A stretch of 35,786 bases of DNA from JALSKU01 sp964556545 (GCA_964556545.1 CAZKWE010000043.1:1-35786); one strand, 5' to 3'. Shown: positions 1-8,812, counted from the first letter of the stretch. Program-made: numbers and translations. Notes: generated by a model from the sequence alone, not told the origin.

Positions 1-224
1 ATTTTAAACTCATAGATATTGCCTTTTTTGTAGAGTTTGTCTTGCTCTATGGGGTAGAAGTTGTTATACACATAAAACTTATAACCTTTCGACTCGTGTA
101 GTTTTTTAAGTCTCTCATTTTGTGCCATAGAGAAGCTTATATATTTGTTTATAGCTTCAAAGCTATCTTTAAAGCTTATATCATTTTTCAAATATGCCTT
201 GCATGTCAGTTCAAAATATTTCAA
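1..224 (-). CDS. cas6: Cas6-like CRISPR RNA endonuclease, 5' part only
   Basis: This is a partial gene: about 74 N-terminal codons are visible before the window edge. Translation from a TTG at 224 gives a start reading KYFELTCKAYLKNDISF and later NFYPIEQDKLYKKGNIYEF. I recognise this as the N-terminal RAMP-fold half of the Cas6 family that cuts pre-crRNA in type I-B and type III systems. The TTG is chosen because AAGGAT lies about six bases upstream and no in-frame ATG is nearby. The gene is divergent from a WYL-domain regulator, a common arrangement at CRISPR-Cas loci. The catalytic part and any other cas genes are outside the window, so the subtype cannot be told. Family identity is from memory of the sequence pattern. 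Confidence 0.8.
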   Translation of the reverse strand, partial: MKYFELTCKAYLKNDISFKDSFEAINKYISFSMAQNERLKKLHESKGYKFYVYNNFYPIEQDKLYKKGNIYEFK

Positions 225-314
225 AATTATCCTTTTTAAAATTTTTATGTTAAAATTGTATCATAATTAGTGGAACACATAACTTCCACCTGTAAAATTT
301 TTTTGGAAAAAAAT
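225..314. promoter_or_regulatory. Divergent cas6 / WYL regulator promoter region with inverted repeat
   Basis: An inverted repeat GTGGAA (270-275), eight-base spacer, TTCCAC (284-289) lies between the two divergent genes. On the minus strand a TACAAT -10 candidate (260-255) would place the repeat over the -35 region of cas6. On the plus strand TATCAT (259-264) would start transcription near 271, inside the repeat. The repeat is therefore a plausible operator shared by both genes. The promoter elements are weak guesses; the repeat itself is directly visible. Confidence 0.4.
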
Positions 315-1241
315 ATGAAAAAACATGAATATGACAAGATTCTTTTTAGATTGATAGAGATTTGGAGAAGACTGAGAAATGGTGAGGCTTTAGTGAAAAA
401 AGAGCTTGCAAAAGAGTTTAATGTAAGCGAAAGAACTATACAAAAAGATTTTAATGAGAGGCTTATGAGTTTTCTTCCGATAGAAAGAATCGGAAAAGAG
501 TATAGAGTCAAAAAAGGGTATAGTTTAGATAAAAATTTGAATTTTGAAAATGAGTTGGTTGTAAATATATTGGAAAGTATATCCTCTTCTATGGGTAAAA
601 AAATGTCTCAAATGAGTAAAAATTTATTTAAAAAACTTTATAATCCAAGAGAGGACTTTATACTTTCTAAAATGCAGATAGAGGATCTTGGTGAGTGTAT
701 AGATAAAGTAAAACAGATACAAGATTCTATAGTAAATTGCAAAGAAATAAGTTTTTATTATAATGGCAAAGACAGAGTGGCAAGAGCATATAAGATTGCT
801 ATTTTTGAAGGTTTTTGGTATCTGTATGCCCAAGATAGAAATGATAATAGATTTAAAACATTTTATATTAAAAATATAGAAAAACTTTCAACTAAAGATG
901 CGGTATTTGAGGTAGATTTCAATATGCTTGAAAAACTTGATAATGCTTTAAATATTTGGTTTGAACCAGATGGAGAAAATTTTGAAGTTGTACTTTTGGC
1001 AAACAAAAATATTTCAAAATACTTCAAAAGAAGATCGATTGGCAAATATCAAAAGATTTTAAATGAGTTTGAAGATGGAAGCATAAAGTTGAGTATCGTT
1101 GTGAGCTCAAAAAGGGCTATTCTTCATGAAGTGAAAAAATGGCTTCCGGATCTTTTGATAATTTCCCCTGAATACCTAAAGCAAGATATGTTGTCTCTGA
1201 TTGATGATTTTAGGTTACAACAAGCTACTTTTTCGGTCTAA
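315..1241 (+). CDS. WYL-domain transcriptional regulator
   Basis: This is a 308-residue regulator with an N-terminal helix-turn-helix (KKELAKEFNVSERTIQKDF, about residues 25-45) and a central WYL domain holding the signature FWYLYAQD. WYL domains bind nucleotide or nucleic-acid ligands and often regulate CRISPR-Cas, phage-defence or DNA-damage genes. A longer reading from GTG at 270 gives 323 residues. I prefer the ATG at 315 because GGAAAA precedes it, and because the GTG falls inside an inverted repeat that looks like an operator. It is divergent from the cas6-like gene, which is its likely target. Its 3' end overlaps the convergent mogA by 17 bases. Confidence 0.85.
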   Translation: MKKHEYDKILFRLIEIWRRLRNGEALVKKELAKEFNVSERTIQKDFNERLMSFLPIERIGKEYRVKKGYSLDKNLNFENELVVNILESISSSMGKKMSQMSKNLFKKLYNPREDFILSKMQIEDLGECIDKVKQIQDSIVNCKEISFYYNGKDRVARAYKIAIFEGFWYLYAQDRNDNRFKTFYIKNIEKLSTKDAVFEVDFNMLEKLDNALNIWFEPDGENFEVVLLANKNISKYFKRRSIGKYQKILNEFEDGSIKLSIVVSSKRAILHEVKKWLPDLLIISPEYLKQDMLSLIDDFRLQQATFSV

Positions 1242-1752
1242 ATACCTTTATAACATCTTCATTACATTCGATATACGGTCCCTCAAGAAGGTCTATACAG
1301 TAGGGGATTGCCGGAAATACTGCATCAAGACACTCTCTTATGCTTTTTGGTTTTCCCGGAAGATTTACTATCAAAGTTTTACCTCTGATACCGGCGGTTT
1401 GTCTTGAAAGTATTGCGGTGGGTACATATTTTAAACTGACCTGTCTCATAAGTTCTCCAAAACCGGGCATCATTTTATCACATACCGACTCTGTTGCTTC
1501 AGGGGTTACATCTCTTTTTGCAGGTCCGGTTCCTCCTGTTGTAACTATAAGACAGCATCCTTCGTTGTCGGCCATATCTATAAGAGCATTTTCTATATTT
1601 TCTTGGTCATCCGGAATAACTTCATATATTTCTCTCCAAGAGCTTTTTAAGTACTCATTTAAAGTATTTATGATAGCTTGACCGGATAAATCCTCATAAA
1701 CTCCCGCACTTGCTCTGTCTGATGCAGTTAATATTCCTATCTTTATATCCAT
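1225..1752 (-). CDS. mogA: Molybdopterin adenylyltransferase MogA
   Basis: This 175-residue protein adenylylates molybdopterin before metal insertion into molybdenum or tungsten cofactor. The MoaB/Mog fold motifs are present: GILTASDRASAG at the start, VTTGGTGPAKRDVTPEA in the middle, and a final GKTLIVNLPGKPKS loop. Length is normal for the family. It is the last gene of a minus-strand string and starts only one base after the bioV stop, so it is probably co-transcribed and translationally coupled. A cofactor user is present in the same window, the tungsten-type aldehyde oxidoreductase at 24144-25892. Confidence 0.93.
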   Translation of the reverse strand: MDIKIGILTASDRASAGVYEDLSGQAIINTLNEYLKSSWREIYEVIPDDQENIENALIDMADNEGCCLIVTTGGTGPAKRDVTPEATESVCDKMMPGFGELMRQVSLKYVPTAILSRQTAGIRGKTLIVNLPGKPKSIRECLDAVFPAIPYCIDLLEGPYIECNEDVIKVFRPKK

Positions 1753-1753
1753 T

Positions 1754-2272
1754 TCATTCTCCGTTATTTAGTATATGTCCGTATTTGTTTAGCCAATAAA
1801 CCGTACCGTAAGGGATAAAAAAATCTTTTGCTTTTTCGGCATTGATTATCTTATCTAATTTACCAAGATAAATCTCTATTTTTATTCTTCTTCGTAGAAT
1901 TATATCTAATTTTTCTTTATCCCACTCATAATGCAGTAATTTGTCCAAATCTTTTATATCGCCTTTTAGTTTGAAATTTGATATATCAAAATCATAAGGA
2001 TAGAGTACATTTTTATAAAAATTTTTTAGATATTTATTATTGTTTTTTTGAAATGCCAAAAGTTGTAACTTTTTAAAACTTTCACTTTTATCCTGAAAAA
2101 AAGCAGGCGAAAAAAGTTGAAGAGTATCTATCCTGTGTCTGTTTTTTAGTGCGTATTCAAAAGCTCTGATAGCCCCATAGCTAAAACCTGCTACTGTAAA
2201 ATCATTTTTTAAAAGAAAGTTTTTAAAGAGTATTTGTTCATTTTGAAAACAAAATCCGCTAAAATATACCAT
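1754..2272 (-). CDS. bioV: BioV-type pimelyl-ACP methyl ester esterase
   Basis: This small 172-residue alpha/beta hydrolase contains the nucleophile elbow GFSYG (Ser31), a probable acid at Asp140 (GKLDKII) and a probable catalytic His166 (KYGHILN). Size and motifs fit BioV, the esterase that in Helicobacter frees pimelyl-ACP from its methyl ester, the last step in making the biotin side chain. It is much shorter than BioH. Its start overlaps the 3' end of the ftsH-like gene by 14 bases. No other bio gene is in the window, so the biotin role rests on family resemblance; another small acyl esterase function is possible. Confidence 0.75.
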   Translation of the reverse strand: MVYFSGFCFQNEQILFKNFLLKNDFTVAGFSYGAIRAFEYALKNRHRIDTLQLFSPAFFQDKSESFKKLQLLAFQKNNNKYLKNFYKNVLYPYDFDISNFKLKGDIKDLDKLLHYEWDKEKLDIILRRRIKIEIYLGKLDKIINAEKAKDFFIPYGTVYWLNKYGHILNNGE

Positions 2273-3926
2273 TTACTATCTCTTTTAATTCCTCTTTTGT
2301 AATGATTTCATCTTTGAGCATTTTTTCTTTTATGCTCACAAGAGCATTTTTATATCTATCAAGAAATTTTTTAACTTCCTCTTTTGCATCTTCAAGTATA
2401 TTGGCACTATCAAGTTTGTTCGGATAAATGCTTTCTCCCATACCGTATTTTTCTACCATAAGATTTGCCAAATCTTTTGCTTTTTGCAAGTCATTGACAC
2501 TGTTGGAAAATTTATCCTGATAAAAAAGCTCGGTAGCCACCATACCTGATAAATATACTTTTATTTTTGAAAGCATTGCACTTTTTGATTCTATCTCTTT
2601 GTCTATATCTTTTATACCGTCACTGATGATTGAAACTTTGTCGAATTTTATGTCAAACCAGTATGCACTCAGGGCTTTTGCGGATTGGTAAAGAGCTTGT
2701 ATCTCTTTTTCATCATCAGAAAAAGAGAGTATCCTTTTTTTGCCAAGCAAAACCTTGTCTCTAACTGCATAAAAATCACTCTCTTCGATAGCTCTGCTAC
2801 CTCTTTTTAGTGCATTTATGGCTGCTTCATTTACCAAAGTAGAAAGTGCCGCACCGCTAAACCCGACTGTAATTTCTGCTATATTTTTTATATTTACATT
2901 ATGTCTTTTATCTTTTAGATATATATTGATGATAGCTTCTCTTTCACTTTTATCAGGAAGTGAGACAAATACTCTTCTGTCAAACCTGCCTGAGCGTAAA
3001 AGTGCTTCATCTAAAACTTCTATCTTGTTTGTTGCGGCAATTACTATAACTCCGGAATTATCTTCAAAACCATCCATTTCGGAAAGTAATTGGTTAAGGG
3101 TTGATTCTCTTTCATCGTTTCTAAGTCCGCCTCTTGCCTTTCCGACAGCATCTATCTCATCTATGAAGATAATGGAAGGTGCATATTTTTTGGCATAAGC
3201 AAAAAGTTCTCTTACTCTTTTTGCACCTATTCCTACATATATTTGCACAAAAGATGAACCGCTTTGATAAAAAAACGGCACATTGGCTTCACCGGCAACA
3301 GCCTTTGCTATCATTGTTTTTCCAACCCCGGGAGGACCTACTAAAAGTACACCTTTTGGAAGTTTTATGCCAAAGTTTTTATATTTTACAGGATTTCTTA
3401 AAAAGTCAACTATTTCAGTAAGTTCTTCTTTTACCTCTTTTATTCCTGCGACATCATTGAAGGTTATATTGGATACGACAGGTTTTATGGGTGTACTCAT
3501 AAAATTGTCTATATCAAATGCCTGCTGTTTGTTTCTTTTTTCCTCTATCTTGTTTCTTGCTTGCATATCTTTTTTTCTTAGATAGAGTATGAAAGCAAAA
3601 ATCATTAAAAAAAGTATGATACCGCTTGACAAATCACTTAAAAAAGTACTGTTTTGAGCTATATCAAGCGGAGCAATTTTAAGTAATTTTTTTATGTCTA
3701 TACCGTCTTTGACAATTTTATACTTAAACCCCTCGTTTGTTTTTATGATGATTTGGTCTGCGTCTATGGTAGCTTTTTTTATATCATTGTTATCAAGAAG
3801 TGTTTTGTATGTTCTATAATCGATAGATGTTGCACTGTTTTTTATATAAGCATATCCAAAAAGCATCAAAAGCACCAAAAGTGCCAAAACACTATAGATA
3901 AATTTTTTATTTTTAAAACTCGGCAT
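2259..3926 (-). CDS. FtsH-like membrane AAA+ ATPase lacking the protease site
   Basis: The 555-residue protein has FtsH architecture: a membrane helix at about 9-28, a short periplasmic domain, a second helix at about 100-117, then an AAA+ module. Walker A is GPPGVGKT (197-204), Walker B IIFIDEID (252-259), the pore loop FVQIYVGIGAKR, and the second region of homology ends LRSGRFDRRV. The zinc-protease motif HEXXH is gone: the aligned segment reads YQSAK (413-417), so metal ligands and catalytic glutamate are all replaced. It should hydrolyse ATP and unfold or translocate membrane proteins without cutting them, perhaps as partner of a genuine FtsH elsewhere. Similar degenerate paralogues are known in Campylobacterota. 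It overlaps mtaB and bioV by 14 bases each. Confidence 0.88.
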   Translation of the reverse strand: MPSFKNKKFIYSVLALLVLLMLFGYAYIKNSATSIDYRTYKTLLDNNDIKKATIDADQIIIKTNEGFKYKIVKDGIDIKKLLKIAPLDIAQNSTFLSDLSSGIILFLMIFAFILYLRKKDMQARNKIEEKRNKQQAFDIDNFMSTPIKPVVSNITFNDVAGIKEVKEELTEIVDFLRNPVKYKNFGIKLPKGVLLVGPPGVGKTMIAKAVAGEANVPFFYQSGSSFVQIYVGIGAKRVRELFAYAKKYAPSIIFIDEIDAVGKARGGLRNDERESTLNQLLSEMDGFEDNSGVIVIAATNKIEVLDEALLRSGRFDRRVFVSLPDKSEREAIINIYLKDKRHNVNIKNIAEITVGFSGAALSTLVNEAAINALKRGSRAIEESDFYAVRDKVLLGKKRILSFSDDEKEIQALYQSAKALSAYWFDIKFDKVSIISDGIKDIDKEIESKSAMLSKIKVYLSGMVATELFYQDKFSNSVNDLQKAKDLANLMVEKYGMGESIYPNKLDSANILEDAKEEVKKFLDRYKNALVSIKEKMLKDEIITKEELKEIVNGIF

Positions 3927-5157
3927 AATTCATATCCTCCCTAGCTTCATAAGTATCTATTTTGACCCATTCATTGATTAACTCTTTTTCGGAATTTATT
4001 TTTACTCTGTTGTAGTATTGGTCCAATCCGTTAAAACAGCCATCTTTAAACTCTTCAACAAGTACCAAAAGAGATTTTTTTACAGTTTTTCTAAAATCAT
4101 AATTTTTTCTTTTTATTAAAGTTTCTATCTTTTTGTGTCTTTCTTTGGCAGTATCGCCCTTAACAGTATCTTTCATATAAGATGAAGGAGTATTTTCTCT
4201 TTTGCTGTAGTTAAAACAGTGTATATGTGTAATCGGGAGATTTTTTAATTTTTCAAATCCGTCTTCAAATCTTTTTTTTGTTTCACCCGGATGGCCGACT
4301 ATAAAATCAGTTCCTATTGCAAATCCTTTTTGGAAAAGTTCTTCAAAAAGTTTTGCATCATTTTTATAACTGTTGCGTCTGTGCATGATACGAAGCATTT
4401 CTTCATTTGTATGTTGAAGTGCTATGTGAAGATGTTTTTCAAGCCAATCTTCATCAAGAATTTCTTTAAATTCATCATCAATTTGTGCAGGCTCTATGCT
4501 TCCTAGTCTTATCCTTTTGACACCCCTGATTAGAGAAATCTTTTTAAGCAGTTTAGCAAGAGATGTTCCTTTGTCTTTTCCGTAGCTTCCTATATTTGTG
4601 CCTGTCAGTATAAATTCGTTATAATCATTTTGGGCAAGTATGCTTATTTGTTGCAGTATCTTCTCTTCATCTTGACTTCTTGCATTACCTCTTACAAAAG
4701 GAATTATACAGTAACTGCATCTAAAATTACAACCCTCCTGTATTTTTATAAATGCTCTGTTTTTACCTTCAAAATTATAAACTATACTTTTTTCAACGGA
4801 ATTTAGATTGCCGATTTTGATAAATCTTTCATCATTTTTTAAGATTTGGTTGATATTTTCCTTTTCGGAATGGCCGAACACTCCAAACACTCTGTTGTCC
4901 TTAAAAAGTTTTTCTCCTTTGCTTATAGCCCCGCATCCTGCATATATGACTTTTTTATCAAGTTTTGAAACTTTTGATATATAGCTTCTTGCTCTGCTGT
5001 CAGCCGAATTTGTAACAGTACAAGAGTTTATAACGATAATATCGGCTTCATCTTCATTTTTTGCAATATCAAACTCTTTCAAGTTTTCTATCATTATCTG
5101 TGTATCGTATATATTGGTTCTGCAACCAAATGTTTTAAAATATACTTTTTTATTCAT
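3913..5157 (-). CDS. mtaB: tRNA t6A37 methylthiotransferase MtaB-like
   Basis: This 414-residue radical-SAM enzyme attaches a methylthio group to t6A37 of tRNAs. It has the three N-terminal cluster cysteines Cys12 (FGCRTN), Cys46 (NSCTVTN) and Cys75 (AGCGA), and the radical-SAM triad CNFRCSYC (Cys143, 147, 150). The NSCTVTN form and the HTNEEMLRIMHRRNS segment fit the MtaB/YqeV branch better than MiaB or RimO. The C-terminal TRAM region is short. It overlaps aroB by eight bases and the ftsH-like gene by 14, indicating tight operon coupling. Confidence 0.88.
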   Translation of the reverse strand: MNKKVYFKTFGCRTNIYDTQIMIENLKEFDIAKNEDEADIIVINSCTVTNSADSRARSYISKVSKLDKKVIYAGCGAISKGEKLFKDNRVFGVFGHSEKENINQILKNDERFIKIGNLNSVEKSIVYNFEGKNRAFIKIQEGCNFRCSYCIIPFVRGNARSQDEEKILQQISILAQNDYNEFILTGTNIGSYGKDKGTSLAKLLKKISLIRGVKRIRLGSIEPAQIDDEFKEILDEDWLEKHLHIALQHTNEEMLRIMHRRNSYKNDAKLFEELFQKGFAIGTDFIVGHPGETKKRFEDGFEKLKNLPITHIHCFNYSKRENTPSSYMKDTVKGDTAKERHKKIETLIKRKNYDFRKTVKKSLLVLVEEFKDGCFNGLDQYYNRVKINSEKELINEWVKIDTYEAREDMNYAEF

Positions 5158-6196
5158 TTAATGCACTTTTTAGTGAAGAAATAATCAAATCTTTATCTAT
5201 ATTTTCAACTATTTTGTATGAACCTATATGATTTGGAAGGATAAATTTTATCTTGTGATTGTAACTTTTTTTGTCATGAAAAAAACTCTCATAAAAACTG
5301 TTAAAATTTTTGATATCATATTTTACGGGCAATTCATAATTTTGAAGAAGATGCTTTATTCTGTCGGCTTCATTTTTGTCTAACAATTTCAAGTCAACAG
5401 AGAGTTGATTTGCCAAGACTATGCCGATACTTACAGCCTCTCCGTGGAGATATGTTTTATAGTTTGTCTCATTTTCTATAACATGTCCAAAAGTATGCCC
5501 GTAGTTTAAAACAGCCCTTATGCCCGCTTCTTTTTCATCCATACTAACAACTTTGGCTTTGATTTTTATACATTTTTCTATGGCAATTTCAAGATTTTTT
5601 TCTTCCGAAAGAGAGTGATTTTCAAGCCAGTTGAAAAAGTTTTTGTCAAATGTAACAGCCATTTTGATTATCTCGGCTACTCCGGCTGCAAACTCTCTTT
5701 TTGGAAGAGTTTTTAAAAAAGAAGTTTCACAGTAGACTGCTTGGGGCTGGTAAAAGGTTCCTGTCAAGTTTTTGCCGAATTTATTGTTGACTCCTGTTTT
5801 TCCTCCCACACTCGCATCAACCTGGGAGAGTAGGGTAGTCGGTATTTGTATAAAATTAATACCTCTTAAAAATATTGAGGCACTAAAACCTGTCATATCT
5901 CCTATGACACCTCCTCCAAAAGCTATGAGAAGAGATTTTCTATCCAATTGATGTTCATTTAGTCTTTCAAGTATATACGAAACAGTATCAAGATTTTTGT
6001 ACTCTTCTCCATCAGGAACTGTTATGATATATAACTCTTTGGCTTTTATGCTTTGAAGCAGTTTATTTAAGTGAAGTCCTGAAACCTTCGGATTGGTAAT
6101 GATAGCCACTTTATTGCTAAAAGTCAGTTCTTTAAGTTCGTTTATAAAAACTTTATAACTTTTTTTCTGCTCGTTTATATCTATATTTATATGCAT
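5150..6196 (-). CDS. aroB: 3-dehydroquinate synthase
   Basis: AroB converts DAHP to 3-dehydroquinate, the second step of the shikimate pathway, using NAD and zinc. From the ATG at 6196 (348 residues) the NAD loop GGGVIGD is at 94-100, and the zinc ligands are Glu175 (GVAEIIK), His234 (NYGHTFGH) and His251 (LHGEAV). The reading frame stays open upstream to 6301, but that extension runs into the preceding gene. AGAGGA lies five bases before the 6196 ATG, so this start is preferred. The gap to the upstream COG3400 gene is ten bases. Confidence 0.95.
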   Translation of the reverse strand: MHINIDINEQKKSYKVFINELKELTFSNKVAIITNPKVSGLHLNKLLQSIKAKELYIITVPDGEEYKNLDTVSYILERLNEHQLDRKSLLIAFGGGVIGDMTGFSASIFLRGINFIQIPTTLLSQVDASVGGKTGVNNKFGKNLTGTFYQPQAVYCETSFLKTLPKREFAAGVAEIIKMAVTFDKNFFNWLENHSLSEEKNLEIAIEKCIKIKAKVVSMDEKEAGIRAVLNYGHTFGHVIENETNYKTYLHGEAVSIGIVLANQLSVDLKLLDKNEADRIKHLLQNYELPVKYDIKNFNSFYESFFHDKKSYNHKIKFILPNHIGSYKIVENIDKDLIISSLKSALNE

Positions 6197-6206
6197 GTAT
6201 ATCCTC

Positions 6207-7610
6207 TTATTCCGGCACGGGGATAAAGACTTGATATATCCCGTCCAATTTATAATATAATTTTTGAAAACTTTTGCTAAATTCTGAGAAAAAACCCGCA
6301 TTTTTTATGTTTTTATCAAATGGTAAAAATTGTATAATATCTTCTCTTTTTTTCAATTCAATGATTGGATTTTGTTCGGGTTTGATAACTTTTATCTTTC
6401 TTTTAAACATACTGCCTAAATTTTTAAAATGATCTATCAGTTCATCATTGATATCCAGCTCTTCAGGGTCATAATCATACAGTTCAATGTCAAGATTCAA
6501 TTGAGCGGATATATCGAAGATAGGAGCGGTTAATTTTTCAATTTTCGTACTATCTTCCGGAATTACAACACTTTGCTTTATTTTACTGAAGTCATATTCT
6601 CCTGTTTTAAAAACCGGTATTTTAGCCTCATAAAGTATCTTTTTATATCTTTGAAATATTTTATTATTGACAATGATAAGTCCTATATTTGCAATTTCCA
6701 AATCCTTGAAAAGTACATTTTTAAAATTCTCTGTTTCGTAATCTATAAAAACTTTTGTTGAACTTTTGTCATAACTTTTTATCTTGTCAAAACATTTTGA
6801 GTATGTCGGATTGATTACTTTGATGATAAGTTTGTTATTGTTTAACTTTGAATGCAGTAAAAAAGCATTGTTTATCATTTTTTCTATCTCAAAAGAATCG
6901 CTCTTTTGCATATCGATAAGAACATATATGTTTTTGCCGTAAGGAGAGGGGAAAGAGCCGAATTCCTGTTTTATGCTTATATTTACACTTCTAAGGATAT
7001 TCGGGTCACCTATAACAAGAAGTATATCATTTGGATAAATCATAGTAGAGGGTTTTGGAAGTATCAAATCGTTAGCTCTGTATATAGCGGAAATTTGCCA
7101 ACTGTGTTGTTTGATGCTTGATATATGTCTGTAAACATACGGACTGCCAAAAGGTACATCTATCTCCATTATTTCTCCTATGCCAAGGCCGACATTTTGT
7201 GCCACAACAGATACATTTGGCAGAAAATCAAACAGTCTTGACGAGAGTACTTCGTTGGCATTTAACAAAGAGAGGTTCGTATCATCAAAATTCAAATGCC
7301 AAATATCAAGCATAACTACATGTATATCTTTACTTAAAATTCTTATGTTTTTATATGTTTCAAGTGCATCAAATCTTTTTTTTACTACTATAAAAACTTC
7401 AACTATACTATCTTTAAAAACTGATCTTAGTTTTGAAAAACTTGTCGGATCAAATTTATAGTATTTTACCTGCTCGGCTTTTTTGTCGATAATTGTTTTA
7501 TCGTTGTAATACACTACGCTATAATTATTGTCTGATGAAGTATCATTGCAAACTCTTTCTAAAAAATGTTTTGCTACAATACCGTCAGCGATTATCAATA
7601 TATCTTTCAT
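6207..7610 (-). CDS. COG3400-type TrkA-N/RCK_C domain protein
   Basis: This 467-residue protein has no membrane segment. It begins with a Rossmann-like TrkA-N nucleotide-binding region (KDILIIADGIVAKHFLERV). An RCK_C-like domain follows at about 145-215 (GIGEIMEIDVPFGSPY through IYPNDILLVIGDP). A second, less clear TrkA-like half starts near residue 225 (NIYVLIDMQKSDS). RCK domains gate or regulate potassium channels and transporters, but no channel gene is adjacent. It is the first gene of the aroB string, and I believe it corresponds to a conserved, uncharacterised Campylobacterota family. TATAAT lies so close to its ATG that the message may be leaderless. Confidence 0.75.
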   Translation of the reverse strand: MKDILIIADGIVAKHFLERVCNDTSSDNNYSVVYYNDKTIIDKKAEQVKYYKFDPTSFSKLRSVFKDSIVEVFIVVKKRFDALETYKNIRILSKDIHVVMLDIWHLNFDDTNLSLLNANEVLSSRLFDFLPNVSVVAQNVGLGIGEIMEIDVPFGSPYVYRHISSIKQHSWQISAIYRANDLILPKPSTMIYPNDILLVIGDPNILRSVNISIKQEFGSFPSPYGKNIYVLIDMQKSDSFEIEKMINNAFLLHSKLNNNKLIIKVINPTYSKCFDKIKSYDKSSTKVFIDYETENFKNVLFKDLEIANIGLIIVNNKIFQRYKKILYEAKIPVFKTGEYDFSKIKQSVVIPEDSTKIEKLTAPIFDISAQLNLDIELYDYDPEELDINDELIDHFKNLGSMFKRKIKVIKPEQNPIIELKKREDIIQFLPFDKNIKNAGFFSEFSKSFQKLYYKLDGIYQVFIPVPE

Positions 7611-7648
7611 ATATTTATTATAGCAAAATTTGCTTTTTAGGAAGTTGA
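7611..7648. promoter_or_regulatory. Divergent promoter between the COG3400 gene and tgt
   Basis: On the minus strand TGCTATAAT gives an extended -10 element, with TATAAT at 7622-7617. The palindrome AGCAAA-A-TTTGCT at 7622-7634 overlaps it. The start codon at 7610 is only about seven bases past the -10. On the plus strand AGGA precedes the tgt ATG. No clear -35 is visible on either strand. Confidence 0.45.
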
Positions 7649-8773
7649 ATGGATTTTAAAATAGACAATACGGATGCAAATGCAAGGGCATGTACTATAC
7701 AAACAGCTCACAGCATTATACGGACTCCTGTTTTTATGCCGGTTGGTACTGTCGGCAGTGTAAAAGCTCTTGATGCTTATGATATGACAACTTTACTTGA
7801 TAGTAAAATCATACTTGCCAATACATATCATATGTATCTAAGGCCCGGTGATAATGTGGTAAAATCTTTTGGCGGATTGCATGGATTTACTACTTATGAG
7901 AAAAGTTTTTTAACTGATAGCGGAGGCTTTCAGGCTTTTTCTCTTAGTTCAATTTCAAAAGCGGACAAAAATGGTATAAAATTTAAAAGTCATATAGACG
8001 GATCATTGCACTACTTTACTCCTGAAAAAGTACTTGATATAGAGTACAATTTAAATTCGGATATTATGATGATACTTGATGATCTTATTGCACTTCCCGC
8101 AACTAAAGAGAGGGTAAAACTTTCGGTTGAGAGAACTTATGAGTGGGCAAAGAGATCTATAGAATATCACAATAAAATGAAACGGTTTGAAGAAAATTCG
8201 AAACAAAATATTTTTGCTATTATTCAAGGGGGAACAGATAAAGAGTATAGAAAAATTTCAGCAGAAAAATTGGTCGGTCTTGAGGATTTTGACGGGTATG
8301 CTATAGGAGGATTAAGTGTAGGGGAGAGCAACAAAGAGATGTATGATATAGTTTCATACACAACCGCATTGATGCCGAAAAACAAACCAAGATATTTGAT
8401 GGGTGTGGGAACTCCTGAAGATTTGATAGAAAATATTGAAAGAGGTGTGGATATGTTTGATTGTGTTATGCCCACAAGAAATGCCAGAAACGGAACACTT
8501 TTTACAAGTTACGGAAAAATCAATATAAAATCTTCCAAATACAAACTACTTGATGAATCTATCGACAAAGAGTGTGACTGCTATACATGCAAAAGATACT
8601 CTTTGGGGTATATGCATCATCTTTTTAAAGCAAAAGAAATTACATACTACAGACTCGCATCTTTGCATAATTTGCATTACTATTTGCATTTGCTCAAAGA
8701 GGCAAGAGATGCAATAATGGAAAACAAATTTTTAAAATTTAAGAAAAATTTTTATAACAAAAGAGTAAAATGA
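7649..8773 (+). CDS. tgt: Queuine tRNA-ribosyltransferase
   Basis: Tgt exchanges guanine-34 for a queuosine precursor in GUN-anticodon tRNAs. The 374-residue protein shows the general acid/base Asp90 (LTDSGGFQAFS), the nucleophile Asp271 (MFDCVMPTRNARNG), and the zinc site CDCYTC (Cys309, 311, 314) with His340. Length is normal. AGGA precedes the ATG. It is transcribed away from the COG3400-aroB string. Confidence 0.97.
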   Translation: MDFKIDNTDANARACTIQTAHSIIRTPVFMPVGTVGSVKALDAYDMTTLLDSKIILANTYHMYLRPGDNVVKSFGGLHGFTTYEKSFLTDSGGFQAFSLSSISKADKNGIKFKSHIDGSLHYFTPEKVLDIEYNLNSDIMMILDDLIALPATKERVKLSVERTYEWAKRSIEYHNKMKRFEENSKQNIFAIIQGGTDKEYRKISAEKLVGLEDFDGYAIGGLSVGESNKEMYDIVSYTTALMPKNKPRYLMGVGTPEDLIENIERGVDMFDCVMPTRNARNGTLFTSYGKINIKSSKYKLLDESIDKECDCYTCKRYSLGYMHHLFKAKEITYYRLASLHNLHYYLHLLKEARDAIMENKFLKFKKNFYNKRVK

Positions 8774-8812
8774 TATTCCGATTTTTACAATAACTATAAA
8801 TAGGATACAATT

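Noticed and set aside
270..314. GTG start of the WYL regulator giving 15 extra residues
   Set aside because: The GTG lies in the inverted repeat and has no Shine-Dalgarno site; ATG 315 is more likely, though the longer form cannot be excluded.
245..511. 88-codon minus-strand frame across the WYL gene start
   Set aside because: It is low-complexity, lies over the promoter region and the helix-turn-helix coding sequence, and has no family features.
6197..6301. N-terminal extension of AroB
   Set aside because: It would overlap the upstream gene by 95 bases and does not look like AroB; the ATG at 6196 has a good ribosome site.
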